Source: Malus domestica (lineage: Eukaryota > Streptophyta > Magnoliopsida > Rosales > Rosaceae). From it: a stretch of 64,000 nucleotides of DNA. Location: assembly GCF_042453785.1 (NCBI RefSeq), contig NC_091664.1, positions 735,001 to 799,000 on the forward strand, given 5' to 3'. The translations under genes were made by a program, and so were the position numbers. This document shows positions 1 through 10,364 of this stretch, in pieces. Position 1 is the first letter of the stretch; every line of letters starts with the position of its first letter. Under the pieces are notes generated by a model. It was not told the origin of the DNA and ran no database searches. It saw only the letters and a list, made by a program, of their open reading frames with translations.

Positions 1-175
1 TTGAATTGGGGAATACTGAATCAAGAGGCAATTGCTGGAATTACCTTGACAACATCGTTTGAGGAAGGGTTACGAAGAAATTGATGAGTGGAGCTATCGA
101 TGAAGAAGACGGAGGCAGTTCCGTCAGCCTGATTCAAAAACGAACGAAACGGTAATCAGATCGGCGACCTACCAT
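1..175 (-). other. possible first exon of a minus-strand gene running off the left edge
   Basis: On the minus strand, 128 down to about 46 gives an open stretch reading ADGTASVFFIDSS and onward, followed by a good splice donor (AAG then GTAATT). No ATG lies directly in this frame. An ATG at 175-173 would join it only across a 44-base gap that starts GT and ends AG, too short for a normal plant intron. TATA-like stretches lie just upstream (183-190 and 203-212). This may be the 5' exon of a gene whose body lies beyond the window. I do not recognise the product. Confidence 0.2.
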
Positions 176-1013
176 TGTCACGTATATATAGATACAGAGA
201 CATATTTATATAATATAGTGAAAGCGAGAGAGAGAGGCGAACCTTAGCATTAGAGGAGATAAACGAAGCAATTGTGAGTATGTAGAAGCAGATTGTGCGT
301 GCTAGTAAATCCATGGCGCAGAGAGGATCTGACCTGTGGCTCTGCTACTTGGATTGAGGAAGGAGGGGCGAACCGATTTGTCCTGGTTATTTATTTACAA
401 AATCCTTTTTTATTTCAAGAAAGTAGCGGGGAGCGACGTCGTATCAGGCTATATTCTTTTTTCTCTCTTTTTTTTTTTTTTTTTTGTCTGATGGTTTGGG
501 ACTAAAACCCAAACATTACTATTCACGAAGAGTGAGGAGGAAGTTTCTCTTCAGGATATCAAATGAATCACAAATTTTGTACTAATAATTGTAATTTTTC
601 ATATTACTACTCACGCACTCTGTAAAAATAATTTATGCAAAAAATTAATAAAATATAAGATTGTGGTCTTATAACTATATAAAAATTTATAGTGGAATCC
701 AACAAAAAAAATTATAAACCGTTGATATATTTGCTACAATTAATTGATTAAACGATCTTATTTTAATTGAATTTTTACAAAAATGATCTTTACATAATTA
801 TTTGTAATATGAACGATTCTAATTATAAGCACGAAATTATGTAAATTAGTAACAAAATATCGAGAAACTTCACTTCAATCTTAAAGACTCAAGTCTTTCT
901 CTTTCGAAAAATACCATTTATGTCCAATTTTTTTCAAGCTATGCCCTTATTTTATTAAATAACGTTTTAATCATTAGGGGAATGTATATCAAACTACTAA
1001 ATAAAATATTAAA
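176..1013. other. intergenic, TATA-like and AT-rich
   Basis: TATATATA (183-190) and TATATAAATA on the minus strand (203-212) could be a core promoter for a leftward gene; a GA run follows at 222-237. The remainder is AT-rich with a long T run near 468-485. I see no coding signal; the 70-codon frame at 293-505 has low-complexity composition and no family resemblance. Confidence 0.3.
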
Positions 1014-1175
1014 GAGTAATGCTAAAAAGATTAAATTTGGAAATTAAAATTGTAAACTAAATAATGTGTCACTAATAGAAATGAGCACGTCTCTCAACAC
1101 TTAAGTAATAAACCAATCATCAACTTTCATGTCATTTAGTTTCCGAAATTTCATCTCCAAATTGAGTCATTGCTC
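1014..1175. mobile_element. MITE, Mutator-like, with 10-bp TSD
   Basis: A 162-bp element with imperfect terminal inverted repeats: the left end starts GAGTAATGCTAAAAAGATTA, and the right end read in reverse starts GAGCAATGACTCAATTTGG. It is flanked by a perfect direct repeat AAATATTAAA at 1004-1013 and 1176-1185. An 8-10-bp target duplication is typical of Mutator-like elements. The inner part (ATGTGTCACTAATAGAAAT) recurs in the elements near 56.4 and 56.75 kb, so it belongs to a family. It has no coding capacity. Confidence 0.75.
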
Positions 1176-1185
1176 AAATATTAAA

Positions 1186-2831
1186 ACATTAAAATTCTTA
1201 CAACCCCACTTTTCTTATCTACAACTCCTCACAATTGCTCAACCTATGCATCCTATGCATAGCATGTGAGCAATTGCTAGGTTATGATTAAAGAATTTGC
1301 ATGTATATGTATTTGCTAGGAATGACTTGCAATGAATGTGTATTATGTATTTACTAAGGCCTTCTAAAATGGAGTCTGATTCCATATTGGAATCAAACTT
1401 TTACAGCGGGTTAGAAAATTTGAGTTCTACGAAAGTGATTCTATTTTTTGAGTTCGGTATTGAACTTGTGAGTTTGATTCCTATATAATAAATGGCCAAC
1501 TTCTAAGTAATGAAAAGGTGGTTGATACATGGTATGACATTACCTAGAACATGAAGCTATATGATAACTAATGGGAATTGTTTGATTCATATTCATTCTT
1601 TCCCATCCCCGTACGAAAGCAAGCAAACGCATGTATATAAAGCGAGAAAGCAAAAACAGTGCAACGTTGTTCTACTAATAAAAAGATGGTTATTTTTACC
1701 AAAAAATAAAAATAAAAAGATGGTTAAGACTAAAATGCACCTTTAGTTAATTAAGAGCATCTCCAATTATGTTTTTTTATTTTTTAGTTAAATTTTAGAT
1801 AAAATTACTAGAAAGCTATTTTAGGACTTCCCTTATTTAGTGTTATTATTTATGACTATCTATACACCTATTTTTATTTCTCACACATTTCCTGTGAAAT
1901 TATCACAGAGATAAGCAGAAGGCTCAATTTCAACAACACAGATATTATCCCCCAATTTGTTAATTAGCACATACATAATCCGTTAGGTGTGGAGTTTTAT
2001 TACAAAATGTTTCGGTATTAGTTGAACTAGGATTAAGATATTTAAACTCTTGATACGGTCGATTTAGGATACTTGAACATCATTTTCAATTTTTAACTAT
2101 CAGATCGAATGAATTAAATCAATCATCCAAAATTAACAAGAATCTGTAAAAGATTTAATTAAATGTATAAATAGCACTATCCAATTTATATTGCTTGTTT
2201 AGTAAAAGCTGGTTGTAGAGCAATAAATGTGCCTTAGCTTTATATGTAGTTAATTTAATTTGTACACAAAACCATCATCACTTCACACTACCATTAAGGG
2301 CAATGTGTTGGACAATCATACAAATTTGAGGGAAACATACAACTACATACAATTGTAAGAATAGTTCAGTTGGCTAAAAATACTAGTTTTTGTCTCTACA
2401 TTCAAATTTGAATTCTACTTCTCATCATTTAATTTAAAATTAAATTAGATTATTGCTTGAAAAAAATAAACCGCTATGAACATCATCGCCCCTTAATTAA
2501 TAGTCTATGTAAAGTACTGAAAATATATTTGAAATATGATATGGTGAGGATATATTAGAAGTTGACAGTGCTTTCCCTTGCATGGAGAGTGTTTGCATGA
2601 CAAAGCCAATACTATAGCATGTAAGATTGAACGTCTCTATAGCTAACTAGCTAATAACCACAATAAGCTTCATGGTGATGACGAGAAGGAAATAACAAGA
2701 ACAATACCGAAGCTGGAAATAATTAAGAACCTCCTATTAACACATTATATTATGTAGCTTCTAAATCTCAATTCATCATTGCAGTAGGTAGATGCAACAT
2801 AAACTCATGGTCATATGTATCCTTGCACTCT
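1186..2831. other. intergenic AT-rich DNA with a SINE-like stretch
   Basis: No gene is seen. Around 2350-2465 the order AGTTCAGTTGGCTAAA then ATTCAAATTTGAATTC resembles degenerate tRNA-type A and B boxes, so an old SINE is possible. The segment next to 2832 should hold the 3' UTR of the glycine-rich protein gene. Confidence 0.3.
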
Positions 2832-3983
2832 TTAGTGGCCACCGCCAGCTCCAAATCCAGATCCACCCCCGGCACCACCACCAAAACCACCTCCTCCACC
2901 AAAACCACCACCTCCACCACCGCCTAGTCCACCTCCAACTCCTCCGCCTTTCCCAAACCCTCCACCAGCTCCAAACCCTCCTCCAGAACCACCACCAACA
3001 CCACCACCACCCCCAAACCCACCTCCACCACCACCACCGCCTCCAAGACCTCCGCCAGCACCAGCACCACCGCCAAAACCTCCACCTGCACCACCACCCG
3101 CTCCACCACCGCCGCCAAGACCACCACCTCCTCCAAGACCACCACCTCCGCCAGCTCCACCTCCGGCACCAAATCCACCACCGGCTCCCGCTCCTCCACC
3201 ACCACCAAGTCCACCTCCACCACCTAGACCACCTCCATGTCCAATGCCTCCACCTAGACCACCACCTCCTCCTGCACCCCCTCCACCGCCTAAGCCACCG
3301 CCAGCACCACCACCAAGCCCACCTCCGTGTCCTATACCTCCACCTAGACCACCCCCATGTCCAATGCCTCCTCCTAGACCACCACCTCCTCCTCCGCCTA
3401 AGCCACCCCCAGCACCACCACCAAGCCCACCTTTATGTCCTATACCTCCACCTAGACCACCTCCATGTCCAATACCTCCTCCTAGACCACCACCATGTCC
3501 AATGCCTCCACCTAGACCACCGCCACCTCCTGCCCCCCCACCTAATCCCCCACCACCTCCTAAGCCACCTCCTGCACCCCCACCTAGACCACCACCACCT
3601 CCTAAGCCACCTCCTGCACCACCACCTAGACCACCACCACCTCCTAAGCCACCTCCTGCACCACCACCTAGACCACCACCACCTCCTAAGCCACCTCCTG
3701 CACCTCCGCCAAGCCCACCACCACCTCCAAGACCTCCACCTCCACCTAAACCTCCCCCACCGCCAATGCCTCCACCAAGTCCACCGCCACCAAACCTTCC
3801 ATGCCCAAGACCTCCTCTCTTAAAGAAATGCGGGCGGGGACGCGGAAAAAGGTGCTTATCATCCTTAACACTCTTACTGCTAGGGCTAGCATGGCCATCA
3901 GCCACAACCAAATCACTCACAAGGAAAGCAAATAATAAGAAAGCAAGCACCACAACACAACCTGAAACACGATGAACCCTCAT
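2832..3983 (-). CDS. secreted glycine-rich cell-wall-type protein
   Basis: A single-exon frame of 383 residues. I chose the ATG at 3983-3981 (MRVHRVSG); the open frame extends 12 codons upstream, but only to a GTG. The N-terminus has a basic head and a hydrophobic run (CVVVLAFLLFAFLV), a clear signal peptide, then a short Ser/Lys/Arg/Pro linker. From about residue 55 to the stop it is almost only Gly with periodic Leu, Ala, Ile-Gly-His and Phe (units such as GGGLGGGAGGG). Proteins of this class are structural components exported to the cell wall. No RNA-binding or zinc-finger domain is seen, so it is not a GR-RBP. The coding DNA is an imperfect tandem repeat, so length variation and assembly error are possible. 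Neighbours are unrelated. Confidence 0.85.
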   Translation of the reverse strand: MRVHRVSGCVVVLAFLLFAFLVSDLVVADGHASPSSKSVKDDKHLFPRPRPHFFKRGGLGHGRFGGGGLGGGIGGGGGLGGGGGLGGGGGLGGGAGGGLGGGGGLGGGAGGGLGGGGGLGGGAGGGLGGGGGLGGGAGGGLGGGGGLGGGAGGGGGLGGGIGHGGGLGGGIGHGGGLGGGIGHKGGLGGGAGGGLGGGGGGGLGGGIGHGGGLGGGIGHGGGLGGGAGGGLGGGGGAGGGGGLGGGIGHGGGLGGGGGLGGGGGAGAGGGFGAGGGAGGGGGLGGGGGLGGGGGAGGGAGGGFGGGAGAGGGLGGGGGGGGGFGGGGGVGGGSGGGFGAGGGFGKGGGVGGGLGGGGGGGFGGGGGFGGGAGGGSGFGAGGGH

Positions 3984-4068
3984 CACGACGTCGCCAAAAG
4001 AAACAAACAAATGAAACACTTGAAGAAAAAGAACCAGCTAGATGTGCACAAGCAAAATGAAAGCATAT

Positions 4069-4082
4069 GAATATATAGCAGT
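4069..4082 (-). promoter_or_regulatory. TATA box of the glycine-rich protein gene
   Basis: On the minus strand this reads TGCTATATATTCAT, about 90 bases upstream of the chosen ATG. That leaves a leader of roughly 60 bases, a normal spacing for a plant gene. Confidence 0.5.
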
Positions 4083-4083
4083 A

Positions 4084-4647
4084 GTGAAACTGAAACATGA
4101 GAAAGACGCTCTGATAAAGAGGCTAAAGTCACCCACCTGTGAGCTGTGACGCTTGGATGGAGTAAATTGGGCTCAACTGCATTGGCCAGGTAATTTATTA
4201 GGCCAACTGTCCTCCCCCTCCAACTCCAACACGCCCAGACATCAAGTCCCGACTCCCCCTTGCTTAATAGGGTTTTGATCAGCTGCCTTCTTTTCAACCA
4301 TATATATAAACCCTAATTTATTTTTCTTTTCAATTTTTTTTCTGTTCTGAGAATGATAGTAGATATATCCATGCACTGTATAGAGGAGATCACGAACTAT
4401 AATACTAAAAAATTATGATGGATTGGATTTGGAGGTCAACTTTGATAAATAATGTTGGGTTGCCAAGTTTCCAATTTCCAAACTTGCCATCCCGGCAGCA
4501 AGTTGCAACTTGATCGATCGATTAACCAATGTGATTTCATTTGGACCAAAAAAAGCTAATGCGATTTCATTTAATGGGGGCTTTCTGCTGCCATCAATAG
4601 ACCAATCAAACAACGTCCCGCCACCATTATATCTTCATATACACAGT

Positions 4648-4689
<42 letters not shown>

Positions 4690-5288
4690 ATAATTTGTGG
4701 TTCTCATGAAATGTATCACACAAATGATTTATAATTGTTTTTTGGGTAATTTCGTGAGTTCATTAACATACATACATACATACATATATATATATATACA
4801 GAGAGCTTAAGGGGAGGGATCCCCATTTTTTGGGATCCCTCCCCTTAAGCTCTCTATATATATATACATGACTAACATTGCAGGCTGGAGTGCTTTTAGG
4901 CGCCGATTAAAATCTAGGGTTTATATGTCTCTGAAGATGACCAAACTGCCTTCGCTCTAGTTCAATTACTAACGTAGACATGCATAGACTTCGTTATTAA
5001 AAACGTAAGTACACTTATATACACTTCTAAAATTGGACATACATATCTAATATTAGAAACTTCTTCATCCTATCATCCATCGTATTCCCAAATAGAACAA
5101 CATTTAACACATATCGTTTATACTTAATTTGTGGCGCGCGAGGTTATATATGTTTCTAATTTGCATTTTTATTGTCAAATAATAAAAATTATTTTAGATT
5201 CGAATGGAAGCATTAATTTACATTGGATGCTAATGTGTTAAACAACGATATAGGCTCAAACTGGTTCCATCTATGAAGACAACCCTTA
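4084..5288. repeat. microsatellites and AT-rich spacer
   Basis: It contains a (CT)n run at 4650-4686, a (CATA)n run at 4766-4785 passing into (TA)n up to 4798, and a long hairpin listed separately. A second TATA-like stretch (ATATATATAA) lies near 4300-4310. No gene is seen. Confidence 0.7.
4784..4870. repeat. near-perfect hairpin (fold-back) element
   Basis: The left arm 4800-4823 (AGAGAGCTTAAGGGGAGGGA and on to TCCC) is exactly complementary to the right arm 4832-4855, with an 8-base loop at 4824-4831. Flanking TA repeats continue the pairing after one mismatch. It could be a very young fold-back MITE or a cruciform-forming palindrome. No TSD can be defined because TA repeats flank both sides. 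Confidence 0.7.
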
Positions 5289-5947
5289 GTGTTACAAAAG
5301 AAATCACCCTGGTGGCAAGAGTTCATCCGTATTCAAGCTTCTGCGTTTACGACCAACAATACCCCATTGAGTCCTACCAAATGGAAGATGCCTCCCTCTA
5401 GTCGTCTGAAAATCAACTTCGATGGGGCTTGGTGCAAGGATTCTCTAGTGGGATGTTTGGGTGTTATCGTTAGGGACGATAGGGTAATTTTGTTGCTGCG
5501 TCCTGCATGAACTTCCAGGATGTATTTTCTATATTGTAGGCAGAAGCTATGGCAACAAGGGCATGTTCAGTTTGGACGTACTCGAGGGGTTTCAGAATTT
5601 TTTTATTAGAAGAAGACTCTCTTCAGATTATGACGACTCTTTGTGATACCTCCACTAATATGTCATCAACAATTGGGCAGTTAGTATAAGACACAAAGAT
5701 TATTCTCGGTGTGATCACTAAAGATTTATGCACCCATGTCCATCGCCTAACACGGTTGCTCATAGACTTGCTACGTTTGGTTTGAATGTTGGCAGCCAAT
5801 GTGAGTGGTTTGCCCAACCTCCTAGTTTTATCATTGACCTCCTTCTTGAGGACTCTATGTAACTGGACTACGTACTTTGGTTGAGACTTCTTTTGGTCTT
5901 TTCTTGAGTGAATACAACACTATCGCTTTTATCAACAAAAAAAAAAG
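5289..5947 (+). pseudogene. LINE-type RNase H remnant with poly(A) end
   Basis: The first 73 codons include KINFDGAWCKDS, then GVIVRDD, which is the start of the RNase H-like domain (RVT_3 type) found at the C-terminus of plant non-LTR reverse transcriptases. After a break the homology resumes near 5540 (AEAMATRA) and continues with at least two stops to about 5862. An A-rich tail (CAACAAAAAAAAAA) at 5933-5946 marks the probable 3' end. It looks like a 5'-truncated, degenerate LINE copy. Confidence 0.65.
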
Positions 5948-6649
5948 GTCACTTTGTTTACTGTTGTGTCTGGTTACAAATCACGGGGAGTAAACACAAA
6001 TACTACTAACTTCAACTATTGTCTAAGCCATTTTATGTCAAATACAATAGTAGTCATTCCATCACATAATCAATTTGGATATCAACTTTAATCATGTCAA
6101 TGAGAGTTTTTGAATCTTGACTCCACTTCAAATGTTTCTAATTACATTTTATGTAATATTCAATTTGTTTTTTGAGTATATCTCGTTCAATTGTTTTAAG
6201 GATGAAATTTTTGTCGAATTATCGTATTAACAGAATCACTAGTCGTACCATATTAAATCTGTGCCAAAAATTTGTACCAATTAGTGATGATATAAATTAA
6301 CAACACTTCTATGAATGGTTAAATTCACAATCTCACAGCAACGTGGACGCCACTGTTATGGCAAGGTCCCAAATCAAGCTATCAAAGCCTTGAGACTACG
6401 AGAACTATCAACAATGCGACGTGACATAAAAAAAGACGGAGTTTCAACCTCGACTATCCCAAATAGTGGCGAAATTATGAAATTGGTGCCATGTTGGAAG
6501 AGCTAGTTGCTCAAATATTGTATACCCTCCAAGAACCCAAAAAAAATAGATAATGTTGATGCACAAAATCAGTGAGTACTTTGGTACAACAGAAAGTGTT
6601 AGGTTTGTGACATTCGCTAGATTGCTCCGGTCATTAGTATGGATAAGTA
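5948..6649. other. intergenic, nothing recognised
   Basis: AT-rich sequence. A 63-codon frame at 6315-6506 has no recognisable domain and an ordinary length for chance. Confidence 0.4.
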
Positions 6650-7610
6650 TGTAAATGAATAGAGATAGGGAAGCAAACACAAGATGTACATGGTTCACCC
6701 AGATTGGCTACGTCTACGGAGTATAGGAGTTCTCATTAATTGTGAAGGGTTTACACAAGTACATAGGTTCAAGCTCTCCTTTAGTGAGTACTAGTGAATG
6801 ATTTAATATAAATGACATTATGAAATATTATGAGAGAATGATCTCTATTTATAGAAGAGAGTTTCTAGTTTCATTCTGACATTGACACGTGTCGTGTTGT
6901 GATTGGCTTCTGATGTTAACACGTGTCGCGCTATGATTGGCTTCTGATGTCGACACGTGTCGCGCTGTGATTGGCCTCCTGGTTGGAGGGAAACTCTTCT
7001 GGGTCCTTGACAGTATAACGTTGACCGGTGCTCAGTAGTTTTGGGATTGGTCAAGTATGGTACAAATAGTGCTCCCCTAAGTTCCAGAGTGAGGGAAACT
7101 CCTCGGTTGGGGATTTGCAAGATCCAAGCCATTAAGTAATCACGAAACTTCTAAGTACTGAAGTGTGGTATCATTTTCACTTGCCTTATCTGTCTCATAT
7201 GTAGATGTGGCATCTTCTCTGGAAGTATTTTTCCTCCATCCAGGGGTGGTATCTTTAACCGATGAAGATGCACAAGGTAATGTATCAATTTCACTTGAAG
7301 CTTACTTGTAGTTTCGAGCTTGGTCAAGTGCGATACAAACCCTATAGTAGGAGTCCCCCAAGTCGCCGAGTTAGGAGATTTGCCGAATGAGGTAACAGAC
7401 AAGGTAAGCAATCAGACTTCCAAGCAAGCAACCTGGATCGAAGGTTCGACTTTGGCTTCCGGTTGATTGTTCTCCTTCTCCTTGTGTCGTAAACAGCAAC
7501 AAAGATAAGAAGAAGCAAATGGAGAAGAGATGATATGAGATACTTTTGCTTTTGAAGAAGTAACTTTCCACATGTTTATTCTTGAACTGGGCTGGAAGGT
7601 TTTCTGGTTT
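6650..7610 (-). mobile_element. degenerate LTR-type sequence, minus orientation
   Basis: On the minus strand there is a TATA box (TTCTATAAATAGAG, 6843-6856) preceded upstream by three 34-bp repeats, each with ACACGTGT, the layout of an LTR U3 region. The LTR at 21.6 kb has the same combination of an ACACGTGT and CTATAAATAGA. Phrases such as ATATGAGATACTTTTGCTTT (near 7532) and AATTTGAGGGTCAAAAC (near 7636) recur in reverse at 29.36 and 29.98 kb inside the complete element, so the two share an internal-region family. Exact LTR ends were not found. Confidence 0.5.
6884..6985. repeat. three 34-bp tandem repeats carrying G-boxes
   Basis: ACACGTGTCG followed by a CG/TG-rich tail and GATTGGCTTCTGATGT repeats three times; CACGTG cores lie at 6886-6891, 6920-6925 and 6954-6959. 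A CCAAT-type box (reverse ATTGG) sits in each unit. All three lie 30-115 bases upstream of the minus-strand TATA box. Confidence 0.75.
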
Positions 7611-8875
7611 CCTCCAGAGTGTAAGGCCGTCTTAAGAATTTGAGGGTCAAAACAAGTCCATCAAATCTAGAGTACGTTCGACCCTAATGATATGTGATAC
7701 TTTTGCTGTCGACAAAGTAGTGGGTGTGGTATGGCGAAGCTTTGCTCTTTGGTGATGGTGTCAGCGAAAGGTTGTTGAAGCTTCTCGAGTTCTTCGGATA
7801 GGGCAGCGATGTTGGGTTTGGATTTGATTTAGACTCATCTGTCTAGGTTGTGTGGTTCTGCAGGAAGGGCATCGTGCTGTAGTTTTGTTCCAGTTCATCA
7901 TTGATCTTTCTGCTTCAATCTCTTACAACATTTGTCCCCGATGCAGGAATGAAATGCAACCTTTGCATTTAAATGGTCATTCAGAGCACTACTTCTTAAC
8001 AACTCATTCATGCTTGGCAGCTTCAGTGTAAAGCGTCAATATCGTATCAACTGTTCTGAAGTATTTGCCGAAGGACTTCGTGACCTTGACAACAGTTGAG
8101 GATGAGTACTCGACAACCATGTAAAGATTCCGGGCAATCAGTTCCAGATCGGAAGTTTGATTTCAAGTTCCGACTGATTGCGTTTTTTCTCCCTGTTACC
8201 TTTCCACCCCAACCAACACATCCCACTATTAGCAACACCACCACACCTCTCCCGCAACCACCACTGCTATCGTCGCCCCACTCCTACTACCATGTCAATT
8301 TGTCATTGTATACAATTTTATCACTTTTACATTAAATTTGACTAAACGTTTTTGCGCTACTTTTCATACTTAGAGAACTTTTAAAATTCAGTTAACCAAA
8401 TACTCATCGACTTTATTTTAAAGTATTATTCTTAAAATATAGCAAAATCAGTTTTTTTTAAAGTACAACAATCTCAAACTCCAAACTCGCCCTAAATCGT
8501 GCATATGGCCAAGAGACTGAAGACGTACATGCTTCTCTCTCAATCATCGCTTTGATATCCATCACACCTACTAACTTGAGTTGAGTTTCTATATTTTGCA
8601 GAGAGAATTTTTTTTTTTAATATAGAAGCAATATTACATAAGAAATCAAACCCAATTTTGAGTAATATACCATTTTGAAAACACTCCTAAAATAATCACA
8701 AGAAGAAATAAACCACCAAAATTTTGAATAAATACTCATGACTACTCGTATTGGCGAGATATATTTCAATGCACTAGAAACATGACCCAATACATGAAGA
8801 ATTATAATACAATTTTAATTTAAACTATTTTTTTTTTTGAGTTTCTAGCCAATTGTCCTCCTATCTCAAAACATG
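7611..8875. other. retroelement-like remnant and spacer
   Basis: 7611-8180 continues the LTR-element-like internal sequence; no frame is conserved. 8180-8330 is C-rich low complexity (AACCAACACATCCCAC). The rest is AT-rich with no gene. Confidence 0.35.
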
Positions 8876-9778
8876 GGGTGTTTGTTACACCTCCTTAGGA
8901 GAGACTGGCTTGGACTAGCTTAAATAAGACTATAATCCTATGTTTGGTAAGGCTCTGGACTAGAATAAGTGGGACTCGCCTCGACTACGAGGCACTCCGC
9001 TCTTCGCTAAACCTCATTAGCTAGTCCCCTGCTTTCGCTTGGTATTAAGCAGGACTACGGAAACAAGGCGAACATCCAGTTCCAGTTCACGGGCTTCGCT
9101 TCTTTTTCTGCATCGTTGTCATCATGGCCAGGCCGTCGGTGGTGCTTGGAATCGGGAAGTTGGCTTTTTGAAAATTGGAGGAGTTCTCGGGAGGGTTGGG
9201 TCTTTGGAATTGAGAGGGCTGAGATATTTTTTATTTGATTTGGGGATTTTGAAAATCGAAGGGCAAGACCTCCAAACCACAAACTCACCCCATCTTCCAG
9301 ATATGCTCACGAATTTCAAGTGCAAAGGAGAGGGATGGAAGATTTGGATGTTGATTGTGAAAAGCTTCTAGTATGCAAACCAGATCTTGATTGTATAAAG
9401 GCTCTGCATTTTGACAGCGAGGTAATTTGGATTCCAATACCCCAATACAAATTCTCTTAATCGATGAAGAAAATTAAGAGATTGATGTAGGATTTAACAG
9501 AGAGAAAATGATGGGGAAGAGATAAACGATGAAGGATATAGGAAGGAAGGGAAAGAAAATGTTCTTGGTTCCATTCATCTCCAGACTTCACCCCTTTTAT
9601 TATTAATTTTTGTTTAATTTTTAAGTGAATTAAAAATGGCCAAAAACTTAGTCCAGCTTAGTCCGATACTGCACCAAACGTCTTACTAAGTTAGTCCAGC
9701 TTAGTCTAGTCTAAGCCAGTCCAGCTTAGTTCCTGAAGCTAGTCCAGTCCGAGATAGTCCGGTGCAACAAACGCACCC
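8876..9778. mobile_element. Tourist/Harbinger-like non-autonomous element, copy 1
   Basis: About 0.9 kb with ends GGGTGTTTGTTACACC (left) and, in reverse, GGGTGCGTTTGTTGCACC (right). Repeats of AGTCCAGCTTAGT lie just inside the right end. The same ends and right-hand subterminal block occur at 47297-48223 and 62446-63326. The short GC-richer frames inside (for example 9039-9371) resemble no known protein and differ between copies. No TSD is preserved here; copy 3 has TTA on both sides, as expected for PIF/Harbinger. Confidence 0.6.
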
Positions 9779-10364
9779 AAAGGGGCTTTGGGCTCCAAGG
9801 CTGAGGGTTGGGAAAGGAAGCTAATAAGAAGCTCAGCTTCGATAAAATACGTCTTTTTCTTGGGTCAAAGGTTTGGGTTACGTTCAAAGCGCCTGGATTT
9901 ACTTTACAGCGTAAAACTCAAAACTCCAAAACTCCCATGTATGTATATCTACGATCCTCCTCCTACGTCTGTACTGTCGCTTCCATTTCTCCAATCCCAA
10001 GAAGTGAACAGTTATAAATTACCTGAATTTCTGCAATCCAAGTCCGTACGAGTCTCTGAAAAAGTTCCCAGTCTTCCACCAGCAATACAAGCTTGATCGA
10101 CGACGATCGTCGTCGTCGTCCTCTTCTAACAGCCTCTGATCCGAGGGTTTCGTTCTTCTTAGGTTAGCCTCTATCAATGCAACTTACGAATTGCACTTCC
10201 AATTCCACAATCTCGCCAATTAATTTTCATTTTCTGAAACATTAAATTTGAAATTTTTTTTCTCTCCTTTTAATGCTATGGATTATGGAAAGTTTGGATT
10301 TTGATTGAAATTTTGAATTGGGTTTTCTTCGTTTTGGGCAGTTGGGTTGAGTTCGACCAGAACA
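9779..10364 (+). promoter_or_regulatory. LUH promoter and 5' leader
   Basis: The sequence turns C/T-rich toward the gene. A perfect 16-bp palindrome GACGACGATCGTCGTC lies at 10099-10114. A 5'-UTR intron is plausible: a donor-like TTAG/GTTAGC near 10159 and an acceptor TTTTGGGCAG ending at 10340, 24 bases before the ATG. The transcription start cannot be fixed from sequence. Confidence 0.4.

Noticed and set aside
293..505. 70-codon frame at the left end
   Set aside because: Ends in a T run coding Phe/Leu; no homology.
2792..3823. Long plus-strand His/Leu/Pro frames (also 3244-3975)
   Set aside because: Shadow of the glycine-rich gene's repeats; no start context, signal peptide or promoter on the plus strand.
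4801..4855. Rho-independent-type terminator
   Set aside because: This is a eukaryotic nuclear sequence; the hairpin is better seen as a fold-back repeat.
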